NCBI GenBank assembly: GCA_958295815.1
Contig: OY282374.1
Coordinates: 950,856 to 1,014,855, forward strand
Reading direction: 5' to 3'
Source of the DNA: Candidatus Poribacteria bacterium
Lineage (GTDB): Bacteria; Poribacteria; WGA-4E; WGA-3G
DNA: 64,000 bases
The first letter of the stretch is position 1, and the number at the start of each line of letters is the position of its first letter. The position numbers and the translations under genes are program-made. The notes under the pieces were generated by a model. It was not told the origin of the DNA. It made no database searches and saw nothing but the letters and a program-made list of their open reading frames with translations. Shown here in pieces: positions 26,211-34,467 of the stretch.

Positions 26211-26966
26211 TTAGTTTTTTGTGTTGAGTTGGATAAATGAAAGCATCCTGCCTGTTTGTCCTCCCTCAGCACGATGTGAATAGAAAAGGTCTGTGCGACA
26301 GGCGGTACAGAATGGGGATACCGAAATTGAAGCGGCAGGCACCCCTATTTCGATTAATTGAATGACGTTGGTAGTTTGCAGACTCAGGTTTCTGCCCTTG
26401 TGTACAGTGTTTCCGAATTGTTCCGTGAATTGTTCGATCAATTCTGTGCTGACGGTATAGCAGCATTTTTGGATAGAGGGTCCTAAATGAACTTTACAGT
26501 TTGTGGCAAGCGTTCTAAAACGGGTTTTCATCTGCGCTAATGTATTTACTGCGATTCGTGCGAGGGTGCCTCGCCACCCTGCATGCGCGATGCCGATTGC
26601 AGGTGTTGCAACATCCAAAATAAAAATAGGAACACAGTCTGCCGTGAATATGCCCAACGGGACCCGACACTGGGTAGAGACGAGAGCGTCTGCTTCCGGG
26701 TGTTGTTTAAGTGCTGTGTTCGCTGTAGAATCTACCTCAATAACTCGATCACTATGGATCTGCCGACAATAGTGAAAATCTGGTAGTCCGCTTTGTTGAG
26801 AGAAAATTTTTCTGTTGGTTGCGACTGCGTTTTCATCATCGCCGACATGTTCAGCAAGATTTAAAGATGTGTATGGGGCACGGCTGACACCTCCGTGGCG
26901 GAGGGTGATGCCAGCACTGACGATACCGGTTGTCTCAAGTTCCTGAATTACCTGATACGTTTTCAT
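26211..26966 (-). CDS. pgeF: Polyphenol oxidase/purine nucleoside phosphorylase (YfiH/LACC1 family)
   Basis: Zinc enzyme of the YfiH/YlmD/LACC1 family (251 aa), reported to act on purine nucleosides and on cytoplasmic peptidoglycan precursors. The three zinc-ligand motifs are present: RQIHSDRV, GIFTADCVP and IGIAHAGWRGTLARI; the early TLRHGGVSRAPYTSLNL is typical. Its ATG overlaps the stop of the cupin gene (ATGA). In Firmicutes the same family (ylmD) opens the ylmDEFGH-divIVA-ileS-lspA region, matching the layout here. Confidence 0.93.
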   Translation of the reverse strand: MKTYQVIQELETTGIVSAGITLRHGGVSRAPYTSLNLAEHVGDDENAVATNRKIFSQQSGLPDFHYCRQIHSDRVIEVDSTANTALKQHPEADALVSTQCRVPLGIFTADCVPIFILDVATPAIGIAHAGWRGTLARIAVNTLAQMKTRFRTLATNCKVHLGPSIQKCCYTVSTELIEQFTEQFGNTVHKGRNLSLQTTNVIQLIEIGVPAASISVSPFCTACRTDLFYSHRAEGGQTGRMLSFIQLNTKN

Positions 26967-27289
26967 TCTTTGTAGTCTTCTCGTGGTGGGCTAAAGATGT
27001 CGAGTGCAACTGCTGGTTCCTCGAAAGCTTTTGCACTGTGCTTTACATTGGACGGGATAAGATAAGCATCCCCTTTTTTTAGTATCCGAGAATCTCCATC
27101 GATAGTTAGCTCAAAGGTGCCTTCCAAGACCATTCCCATCTGTTCGTGCGGATGACTGTGTTCTGCGACGACACTATGGGGCTTCAGATCGACAAAGGAC
27201 ATCATTATTTTCTCCCCGTGAAGTGTCCGAATGCTGGCACCGTCAAAGACCTGTTTTTTCTGCTGTTCATCGATCACAAAAAAGGGCAT
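26963..27289 (-). CDS. Cupin domain protein
   Basis: Single-domain cupin (108 aa). Motif 1 HSHPHEQMGMVLEGTFELTI (about 61-80 in the protein) with two His and a Glu equivalent, and motif 2 near YLIPSNVKHSAKAF. Such small cupins bind metals and serve as isomerases, dioxygenases or sensors; nothing more specific can be said. Four-base overlap with pgeF. Confidence 0.85.
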   Translation of the reverse strand: MPFFVIDEQQKKQVFDGASIRTLHGEKIMMSFVDLKPHSVVAEHSHPHEQMGMVLEGTFELTIDGDSRILKKGDAYLIPSNVKHSAKAFEEPAVALDIFSPPREDYKE

Positions 27290-27327
27290 TGTTTATGAGT
27301 GCTTCCTGTTTAGAAATGTGTATCTTT

Positions 27328-28101
27328 TTACGGGAAAGGAATGTCGGGTATGGCTGGTTCAACGTAAAGAAGCCTGTTACAGCTTGAACAGTAGACTGGC
27401 TTCTCATACTTTTGTGCCTCTTTGAGTGTCTGTGGCTGAATAGCGATGCGGCAGCTGCTACAGATACCGTTTTTACCTAAGGCGACAAAACCGGTTTTCG
27501 AGCGCGATGCCTTCGATTGGCTTTCAAACTGTGCTTTCATCCACCTATGATATTTGTCTCTGAGTACCTTTTCTATTTTCGGTAGAAACGCTTTTCGCTC
27601 GTTCAGTTTTGCATTCTTTTCTTTCTCTAAGGTACGCAATTCTTGTTGGAATTGTTCAGTTTCGGTAGCAGTTTTTTCCTTCTCTCGATTCACCTCGTCT
27701 TCCAGTTCTGCTAATTCTTTCTTAAGTCGATCGCTCTCCTCCATCAGTACTAAAATAGCGTCTTCAGCTTCTTCGTCTTCCGTATCAAGAAATTCAATCT
27801 GTCGTTCCAAGGCGGTATAGGCTTCATTTGATGTGACAACCCGCTGTTCGGATTGATATTTTTCGCGTTGTACGGCATTCATTTCAAGGTTAGCGTTTTT
27901 GGAGCGTTGCGCTTTCTCCGCCTCCGTGAGTTCCTCCGATTTTGCTGCGAGATCCTTTTCACATTGCGCGACGGTTGCATTTAATTGCTCAATTTGGCGT
28001 GGGATAACTTGAAGTTTTTGGTGAATTAACAACATTTCTAAGTCGCGTTCTTGCAATTGGTAGAGCAAGGCGAGTTGTTGCCGCAGAGACTCATTGGTCA
28101 T
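27328..28101 (-). CDS. Coiled-coil protein with C-terminal C4 zinc ribbon
   Basis: 257 aa. A long coiled coil (about residues 10-185, rich in Glu/Lys/Gln) is followed by a zinc ribbon CSSCRIAI...VYCSSCNRLLY. This is the C4-type zinc-ribbon family (HP0958/CT398-like), whose members act in flagellar or sigma54-related regulation or RNA binding; the role here is unknown. The frame is open 43 codons upstream, but ATG 28101 overlaps the tatC stop as TAATG, which is the likely start. Confidence 0.87.
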   Translation of the reverse strand: MTNESLRQQLALLYQLQERDLEMLLIHQKLQVIPRQIEQLNATVAQCEKDLAAKSEELTEAEKAQRSKNANLEMNAVQREKYQSEQRVVTSNEAYTALERQIEFLDTEDEEAEDAILVLMEESDRLKKELAELEDEVNREKEKTATETEQFQQELRTLEKEKNAKLNERKAFLPKIEKVLRDKYHRWMKAQFESQSKASRSKTGFVALGKNGICSSCRIAIQPQTLKEAQKYEKPVYCSSCNRLLYVEPAIPDIPFP

Positions 28102-28922
28102 TATGATTCTGACTCCTTTTCGACGAGGTAAGCGAAGAAGATCCCCAGTTGATACAAAACAAAGAGCGGTATTGCCATAAGTAGCATTGAACCCGGGTCT
28201 GCAGGAGTTAATAGGGCTGACATGATACAAATACCCAGCAAAGCGTAATTCTGCTTTTCACGGAAGCCCCGCGCGTCAATCACTCCGATATAGGACAAAA
28301 ACGCCATTACTATTGGTAGTTCAAAAGCGATACCAAATCCTAAAATTAACCGTGTTACGAAGTTAATATATTTTTCCAGATCCCAAATGTTGGGCATTTC
28401 TGGAAGCAGTTGTGCGGAGAACTGTAGGACGACGGGTGTGACAATAAAGTAGGCGAAAGTGGCACCAAGAATAAAAAATATAACAATGATTAAGAAGAGA
28501 GGAATAGCGAACCGCTGTTCTTCTCGGTTCAGAGCTGGAAAGACAAATGCCCAGATGTGGTAAATAACTATCGGTAGCGCAAGTAAAATACCGGTGGTTA
28601 TTCCCAACTTCAGGTATGCCATGATACCTTCCAAGGGGCCCACTTTCATGAGTGTGGCATCGACGCTGGAATTCCCAGCACGTAACGTGAGAGCGAGAAA
28701 CCCAAGTGTTGAGCTTTCTGAACCGGCTGTCGCGTCAATGGCATTCGCGATCAGTGTGTTCATAGAGGTCTCTAAAGGAAACTTAATTACCCTTTCAATA
28801 GGTTTACTGAAGGATAAACTCAACACCGTAAAAACAGCTATTGCGATAGCAGAGATGATAATTCGCCGCCGGAGTTCTTCAAGATGCTCCCAGAAGGTCA
28901 TTGCAACATCGTTAGATTCCAT
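28101..28922 (-). CDS. tatC: Twin-arginine translocase subunit TatC
   Basis: Six-helix receptor of the Tat export system (273 aa). TFWEHLEELRRRIIISAIAI at the N-terminus, GPLEGIMAYLKLG, FGIAFELPIVMAFL and the LLTPADPGSMLLMAIPLFVLYQ segment are family hallmarks. The first periplasmic loop appears some 25 residues longer than in E. coli TatC (TAGSESSTLGFLALTLRAGN). It works with tatA directly upstream and exports substrates such as the 2Fe-2S subunit at 7.6-8.2 kb. Confidence 0.96.
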   Translation of the reverse strand: MESNDVAMTFWEHLEELRRRIIISAIAIAVFTVLSLSFSKPIERVIKFPLETSMNTLIANAIDATAGSESSTLGFLALTLRAGNSSVDATLMKVGPLEGIMAYLKLGITTGILLALPIVIYHIWAFVFPALNREEQRFAIPLFLIIVIFFILGATFAYFIVTPVVLQFSAQLLPEMPNIWDLEKYINFVTRLILGFGIAFELPIVMAFLSYIGVIDARGFREKQNYALLGICIMSALLTPADPGSMLLMAIPLFVLYQLGIFFAYLVEKESES

Positions 28923-28948
28923 ATACGTATGACTCGCGAAATTAGCGA

Positions 28949-29161
28949 TTAGGACGATTTCGGAGGTTTTATATTTGGGTCAGTGTCCTTGTCAATTTCA
29001 TTTGCTGCTTTTGTCAGTTCATCTTGGAGTTCGGTACCGGCACTCTTAAATTCTCGGATGGCTTTTCCGAGTGAACGTCCCATTTCAGGTAACTTCTTGG
29101 GTCCAAAAATGACGAGTGCTACTACAAGAATGACAAAAATTTCCATTCCGCCTATTCCCAT
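28949..29161 (-). CDS. tatA: Sec-independent translocase subunit TatA
   Basis: 70 aa: one N-terminal helix (MEIFVILVVALVIFGPKKLP), the FGPKKLPEMGRSLGKAIREFK amphipathic region and an acidic tail, which is TatA/TatE type. AAAGGAGG precedes the ATG. It lies 26 bp before tatC; no separate tatB is seen, so a minimal TatAC system is possible. Confidence 0.95.
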   Translation of the reverse strand: MGIGGMEIFVILVVALVIFGPKKLPEMGRSLGKAIREFKSAGTELQDELTKAANEIDKDTDPNIKPPKSS

Positions 29162-29363
29162 GTTCCTTGTTCCTCCTTTAATGAGATATGGCAGTCTGTT
29201 ACTAGTCTATAAGTATATCATAAAAGCGACATATTCGCAAGTAATTTTTGTGGATGATAGGGTATTTGGTTTTTGGTTATTAGGACACCGTTTTCTATAG
29301 ACATGTTGCTCCTCTGAAGCAAAGCGTCGTATTTTTGATGGGTAGATGCGGACACAGAAAACC

Positions 29364-29385
29364 GGCGAGGTTTACCAACCTCGCC
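29364..29385. repeat. REP-like palindrome, GTAGG family copy 1
   Basis: Arms GGCGAGGTT (29364-29372) and AACCTCGCC (29377-29385) around TACC, followed by TACC; read on the other strand it starts GGTAGGCGAGG. Related copies lie at 47768, 56216 and 61579. It is in the 289-bp spacer between tatA and a Gfo/Idh/MocA gene, which holds no gene. Confidence 0.7.
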
Positions 29386-29450
29386 TACCGAAAAGAAGTC
29401 AGATGTTTGGTGAAAACGTGTTGTATTCTTTCACTTAAACTGCTATGATG

Positions 29451-30641
29451 TCAAGTACGTAAAAAGAATGTATCAATCCCTGCTTCGATGTCTTCGATCG
29501 GGTGTCCATACTGTTGTTGATAGTTTTCGTGGAAGTCTTGTTCCGTCGCTGTCAACGCGGTTAAAGGGAATGTAAGGGTTTCTCGACTGCGATTGCCTGA
29601 TTCATTCATCGCGAGATACATTTCTTGGTCTTGTCTGGCGCGTGCTGCACCGTATTCAGGTTCTGTATCATTAAGAACAGCCGTAGCAATGCTGAGCAGT
29701 TCATCAGCGACGGCAATCTGTCGTTCGGGGAGTGGATAGTTCTTGAGCGGGTTTTCCCACGTAACGGTTTGGTCTGGAAGTTCCAGTTCAATTGTATCGA
29801 TCACGTCCACACCATCTACATCAATGGTGGTTTGCTTGGGACGGTAGGCAACTCCTATTGCTCCAGATTCTAATTCGTCTGCGGGTGTAACGTAGATGTC
29901 TTCACCGACGATGGTGCCCTTGCTACCATCAATCTGCGAAATACCTGTTTGTCCGCGTCCCAAGGAGCGGGCGTGAATGACGTTGGAGTACACCATGAGG
30001 GCAGTCGCGTTGTTGTCGAATTCGATGAAACCGAGACTCCACTTGTCGCTCGTGTGGTGTCGTTTCATCCGGTCAATAATAGGAATTACGGGGGTTGTCT
30101 GTGTGATACCGAGCACGGATTTCGGTTCACCGCCAGCGCGGAGACGGAGCATGCTCATTCCGTGATGACCGCCTTCATGGAAGATACGGTAAATACGTGC
30201 AACTTCTCCGATAATATCTGCTTCAATAACCTTCGACAGGAACCGTTCGCGCGGCACGCGATAGTAGTTTTCAGCTATCTCCAGTTTGACATTATTGGCT
30301 TTAGCGCGTTCAATCATCAGATCGGTTGTCGAAAGTGTGACGGTTATGGGGGTTTCACAGAGGATGTGAACACCCGCATCTGCCATAAAACAACCGATTG
30401 CATGATGCGCTACACCGGGGGCGGTAATATCAACGACATCGAGTTCTTCGTGCGCGACGAGATCTCGGACGTTGGTGTATGGCGTTGCGTTGTATTCTTT
30501 AGCATAGCGTGTTGCTGTCTCTTCGTCTATGTCGCAGATCGCAACGAGATTGTAAACATCTTTGAGTTTCGCAATGACAGGTAGGTGAGCACCTGCACCG
30601 CGCCGTCCTGCACCAACTAAAGCGATATTAAGTTTGGACAT
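29451..30641 (-). CDS. Gfo/Idh/MocA family oxidoreductase
   Basis: NAD(P)-dependent sugar or inositol dehydrogenase-like protein (396 aa). The N-terminal Rossmann motif LNIALVGAGRRGAGAHL is followed by the loop ILCETPITVTLSTTDLMI, in which the usual catalytic Lys of EKP is replaced by Thr (CETPI). The C-terminal alpha/beta domain includes RIFHEGGHHGMSMLRL. AGGAGG precedes the ATG. The missing EKP Lys suggests altered chemistry or a non-dehydrogenase role. Alone between divergent and convergent spacers. Confidence 0.9.
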   Translation of the reverse strand: MSKLNIALVGAGRRGAGAHLPVIAKLKDVYNLVAICDIDEETATRYAKEYNATPYTNVRDLVAHEELDVVDITAPGVAHHAIGCFMADAGVHILCETPITVTLSTTDLMIERAKANNVKLEIAENYYRVPRERFLSKVIEADIIGEVARIYRIFHEGGHHGMSMLRLRAGGEPKSVLGITQTTPVIPIIDRMKRHHTSDKWSLGFIEFDNNATALMVYSNVIHARSLGRGQTGISQIDGSKGTIVGEDIYVTPADELESGAIGVAYRPKQTTIDVDGVDVIDTIELELPDQTVTWENPLKNYPLPERQIAVADELLSIATAVLNDTEPEYGAARARQDQEMYLAMNESGNRSRETLTFPLTALTATEQDFHENYQQQYGHPIEDIEAGIDTFFLRT

Positions 30642-30869
30642 AGAATACCTCCTGACCTATAAAACCTTCAGCTCTCGTGTGATATGGTATCTCGTGTGTT
30701 TTGCTGGTACTGAAGATAGCAGGTCTGTGAAAATGTGTCAACGAAAAATGGTTGGCTGTGGGCTATCGGCGGTCGGAAAGGACAAGTGGTGCGTTTGCGG
30801 ACACCTACAAGGGGTGTCCCTACTATTATTGAAATGTCTATTGATTTTCGTAATTTACCATAAACAATT

Positions 30870-31619
30870 ATGTTAGCCATTATCCTTAAAGATCTGCGCT
30901 GTTATGCCAATTCCCGCAAATATCGACGTATTCAGTTTATGGTTTTATGTGCACTATCTCTTTTTCTCTTTGTAGCGACGGTTGAATTCTATGCGCATCG
31001 ACGGATGGTAGGTACAATTGAGGTCGGAAAGCAGACGTATATGCTTTTCATTATTGCCCTTTTCTTTCCCCAACTGTGGGTATTGAGACATGCGGTCGAT
31101 GCCTTAAACATGGAGCGTAGATACCTGAAAATCCACGGACAGAACGGGGCACTGCTTGCGCTAACACCTTTGGCAAATTGGAAAATCTTGACGGGCAAAT
31201 TGATTGCGGTCGTACTTTGGGCAATGTGGGGTATTTTGCTGATAGTTCCGTTGTTTGCACTCTCAAGTTACATAGGTGGTTTCGTGCTGTCTCAGTGGCT
31301 GAAATGCGGTGTGGTGTTATTGGTGAGTTGCATCTTTTTTGCATTCATCGGTATAAGTATTGCTTTATGGACTGCTCCGAGTCAGGCAAAAGGGATAAGC
31401 TACGGTCTTGTTTTGCTCATAACCTTCTTGCCTTTCATTCCTTTTTCGCTATTTGAGACGGTTCCGATATTGGCGGCGATGAGTCCGTTGTGTGCCCTCT
31501 TGTCAATTCTTAATGCCAGTCAAGTCAACTTGTGGTTGTGGAATGTTGGGCTATTTTGTGTGTTATCGTTTTTGATTTTTCCTGTTTTGGTTAGACGAGT
31601 CCGTTTCTGTCTGATATAA
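30870..31619 (+). CDS. ABC-2-type transporter permease-like membrane protein
   Basis: 249 aa with about six hydrophobic segments. The N-terminal MLAIILKDLRCYANSRKYRR and the layout (long first helix, helices near ALFFPQLWVLRHA, LIAVVLWAMWGILLIVPLF, VLLVSCIFFAFIGISIALW) resemble ABC-2 permeases of the ABC exporter or gliding type. No ATP-binding subunit is next to it, so the transporter would need a partner elsewhere. No clear ribosome site. It lies 67 bp before a DUF6785-like gene. Confidence 0.65.
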   Translation: MLAIILKDLRCYANSRKYRRIQFMVLCALSLFLFVATVEFYAHRRMVGTIEVGKQTYMLFIIALFFPQLWVLRHAVDALNMERRYLKIHGQNGALLALTPLANWKILTGKLIAVVLWAMWGILLIVPLFALSSYIGGFVLSQWLKCGVVLLVSCIFFAFIGISIALWTAPSQAKGISYGLVLLITFLPFIPFSLFETVPILAAMSPLCALLSILNASQVNLWLWNVGLFCVLSFLIFPVLVRRVRFCLI

Positions 31620-31686
31620 ATATGTACACTTCACTGACATAGAAAGTAGTGGTGCAGGATTGTAAATTAAGTTTAGAAATCATCTT

Positions 31687-33633
31687 ATGGCGAACACACC
31701 AAAATACCCAACAAATCTTCAAGAAGAATCGCCATCAGGGCACCCCGGAGTAACCTTTCGCGCCATTCTGCTCGGCATTATACTTATCCCGCCGAATACG
31801 TATTTTATTATGGCGAACCATCTTCGGTTCTGGAGTACTTTGCCGACGACGATGTCTTTGATTTACAATGTCGTTGTAACGTTGGTGGTGTTAACCTGCC
31901 TGAATTTCCTGCTCAAATTACTACTGCCCCGTTTCGCGCTACGACAGGGAGAATTGCTTACTATCTACGTCATCCTTTCAATCTCTTCGGCGATTGCAGG
32001 ACACGACATGATGCAGACTGTTGTGCCTGTGATTCCGAACGGATTTTGGTTCGCAACACCTGAAAATGAGTGGCAACAACTCTTCTGGCGACATCTACCG
32101 GGTTGGATGACGCTTGATGATTTGTCCGTCTTACAAGATTTTTACGATGGCGATACGTCCTTTTATAGGCAAAGGTATCTGATGGCGTGGTGGGAACCGA
32201 TTTTGTGGTGGACGATTTTTTTGTCTGTGCTAATTTGGGTGATGATTTGTATTGATCTACTCCTCCGTAAGCAGTGGATTGAGCGCGAGCGGCTCACTTA
32301 CCCGATTGTGCGTCTGCCGATAGAATTGACGTACTCGGACGGACGGCTTTTTAAAAACAGGATGCTGTGGGCAGGTTTCGCTATTGCGGGAGGTATCGAC
32401 CTGATTAATGGCATCCATGCATTCGTTCCAACATTTCCAGAGATACCGGTTCGTAAGGCAGATCTCGGAATCTACTTTACTGAGAAACCTTGGAGTGCTA
32501 TGGGGTGGACCCCGGTCTATATCCTATCGTTCGGCGTAGGACTTGCCTTCTTGATGCCGTTGGAAATGTCATTTTCACTCTGGTTTTTCTACCTATTTTG
32601 GAAAGGTGAGCGTATCTTGGGTAGTGCTATGGGGCTGCAGGTGCTACCAGCATTCCCCTACGATGGACCGCAGGGGGTCGGTGCCTATCTGGCTATTGCC
32701 TGTTTTGGGCTCTATGGCGGACGTAAGCATTTTTATGGGGTGTTCAGGAACCTGATCGGGAAGAGAGACGAAAATCTTCCACCAGAGATGCAAGATTCTT
32801 CGGATTATCGATGGCCGGTGGCAGGACTTATAGGTGGAGTTCTTTTCCTTTTCATCTTTTCACACCGCGGTGGGATGGCGGTCTGGATGATAGCGTTGTA
32901 TTTCGCTATTTATTATCTCCTTGCGTTGGGAATTACACGGGTCCGTGCTGAGGTAGGTCCTCCAACGCACGAGATGTTTGTAGCGAACCCACGTCAATTT
33001 ATTATCGACTCGCTCGGTTCACGTATGATTCCACCGTCGAGCCTAACAATGATGTCGCTCTATTACGCGTTCAATCGCGGGTATCGGGCACATCCGATGC
33101 CGCATACACTGGAGGCTTTTAAGTTGGTAGAGGTTGCGGATATGCGAGCGAGACGGATGGTCGTGGCATTAATGTGTGGCGTCTTTTTTGGTATCCTTGC
33201 CTCGTTCTGGGCGTATCTGGTAGTCTCCTACGATATAGGCGCGAATCCGGGGTTGGGAAATGGCGGCTATAATAGGTTACGCTCGTGGCTCTATTATCCG
33301 ACAGAAACGAACATTCCAGCGGTGACATTCATGGGGGTTGGGTTTTTATTTACCGGACTGTTATGGTGGTTACGCACCCGTTTTCCGATGTTTCCGTTTC
33401 ATCCTACTGGATATGCGGTGGCGAGTAGTATGTGGACATTCGGCTGGCTTTGGTTTTCTGTGTTGATTAGTTGGGCAATCAAGAACCTTGTTTTACGGTT
33501 CGGTGGCATCCGGCTCTATCACAAGGTGTTACCCCTCTTTTTAGGGCTAATACTTGGACAATTCATCGTCGGTGGCACGTGGGTACTCATCCGGCTTATT
33601 TGGCGGATTTCTGTGTATTCGTTTTATCGTTAG
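31687..33633 (+). CDS. Large polytopic membrane protein, DUF6785-like, copy 1
   Basis: 648 aa with about 12-14 hydrophobic segments. The N-terminal block GVTFRAILLGIILIPPNTYF and segments such as EPILWWTIFLSVLIWVMICI, TRVRAEVGPPTHEMF and HPMPHTLEAFKLVEVADM recur in the paralogue at 47.9-49.8 kb. The overall look is that of the DUF6784/DUF6785 family seen in Planctomycetes-like genomes, with a distant resemblance to oligopeptide/metal transporters. Transported solute unknown. The convergent epimerase gene ends 24 bp downstream. Confidence 0.8.
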   Translation: MANTPKYPTNLQEESPSGHPGVTFRAILLGIILIPPNTYFIMANHLRFWSTLPTTMSLIYNVVVTLVVLTCLNFLLKLLLPRFALRQGELLTIYVILSISSAIAGHDMMQTVVPVIPNGFWFATPENEWQQLFWRHLPGWMTLDDLSVLQDFYDGDTSFYRQRYLMAWWEPILWWTIFLSVLIWVMICIDLLLRKQWIERERLTYPIVRLPIELTYSDGRLFKNRMLWAGFAIAGGIDLINGIHAFVPTFPEIPVRKADLGIYFTEKPWSAMGWTPVYILSFGVGLAFLMPLEMSFSLWFFYLFWKGERILGSAMGLQVLPAFPYDGPQGVGAYLAIACFGLYGGRKHFYGVFRNLIGKRDENLPPEMQDSSDYRWPVAGLIGGVLFLFIFSHRGGMAVWMIALYFAIYYLLALGITRVRAEVGPPTHEMFVANPRQFIIDSLGSRMIPPSSLTMMSLYYAFNRGYRAHPMPHTLEAFKLVEVADMRARRMVVALMCGVFFGILASFWAYLVVSYDIGANPGLGNGGYNRLRSWLYYPTETNIPAVTFMGVGFLFTGLLWWLRTRFPMFPFHPTGYAVASSMWTFGWLWFSVLISWAIKNLVLRFGGIRLYHKVLPLFLGLILGQFIVGGTWVLIRLIWRISVYSFYR

Positions 33634-33657
33634 GCTGTTGCAATGCAGAAGTTGTCT

Positions 33658-34467
33658 TTATAGGTGTTCAGCGAATTGATCACGTATACGCACTTTATCG
33701 TTATCGTCCCCGAAACCGAGGCTAAACCATCCGTCATATCTACGCTTCTTCAATTGGGCAAACAGGTCTACAAAGTTGATCGTCCCTTCACCGGGGACGA
33801 GGTGGATTTCGTACTCGCCGGTATTATCGTTGAGACGGACCTGACCTATATTTTCTGCGCCGAAAGTATCCAAAAACCCTTGCCATCCTTCAGGGACGAG
33901 ATGTCCGTGCGCGACATTAAATGCCCACTTAAGGTAGGGGGAGTGCATTACATCAAAGAACCAGTGTGTTTCCTCGACGTTGTGCGGGATGTAGTGGATT
34001 TCGGCGTGTTCTGGTTCTCGGTTGTGGTTCTCAAAGAAGATGACAATCTCCGCCTGTTCCGCGCGTGCTACCAATCGCTGGATGCGTTCAATAGCGGCAT
34101 CACGGCGTTGGGCAACATCACCGAAATGGTACCCACCGTGTCCGATGAGCCAGCCACATCCGAGTTGTTGTGCGAGTTCTAAATTCGTAAAGAGATAGTC
34201 GTCAACGGCTTCAGACATAATTGGCACATATTCAGCGTTGTTGATTGCTGAAGAGGGATGGATGCCGATAGCGATGTCGTGGGTTTCACACAATTCTCGC
34301 ACGGTGCGGACGCGTGCAGTGTCAAACGAAGCGATGTTATTCGGTGGGACATCGGCTTGGAAGTCGATATATCCGAACCCGTTTTCAGCAGCCCATTGTA
34401 TTGATTCTTCAATGGGTTTCTGTTTAGGCGCATCAAATCCAAATCGTTCTTTTATATCATTCTGCAA
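33658..34467 (-). CDS. Sugar phosphate isomerase/epimerase-like TIM barrel
   Basis: Xylose-isomerase-like barrel (AP_endonuc_2 family), about 269 aa. Metal-site segments: WLIGHGGYHFGD, IVIFFENHNREPEH, and KWAFNVAHGHLVPEG. The frame is open 21 codons further up, but a TTG at 34467 has GGGAGGG seven bases before it and overlaps the upstream stop by 11 bases, so it is the likely start (MQNDIKERFGF). Last gene of an operon with a glycosidase-like protein and a sulfatase; it probably isomerises a sugar released by them, which is inference. Confidence 0.84.
   Translation of the reverse strand: MQNDIKERFGFDAPKQKPIEESIQWAAENGFGYIDFQADVPPNNIASFDTARVRTVRELCETHDIAIGIHPSSAINNAEYVPIMSEAVDDYLFTNLELAQQLGCGWLIGHGGYHFGDVAQRRDAAIERIQRLVARAEQAEIVIFFENHNREPEHAEIHYIPHNVEETHWFFDVMHSPYLKWAFNVAHGHLVPEGWQGFLDTFGAENIGQVRLNDNTGEYEIHLVPGEGTINFVDLFAQLKKRRYDGWFSLGFGDDNDKVRIRDQFAEHL

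Noticed and set aside
29949..30584. 211-codon plus-strand open frame antisense to the Gfo/Idh/MocA gene
   Set aside because: The opposite strand encodes a well-supported oxidoreductase with a strong ribosome site; the antisense product has no recognisable motif and a low-complexity Cys/Phe-rich look typical of shadow frames.
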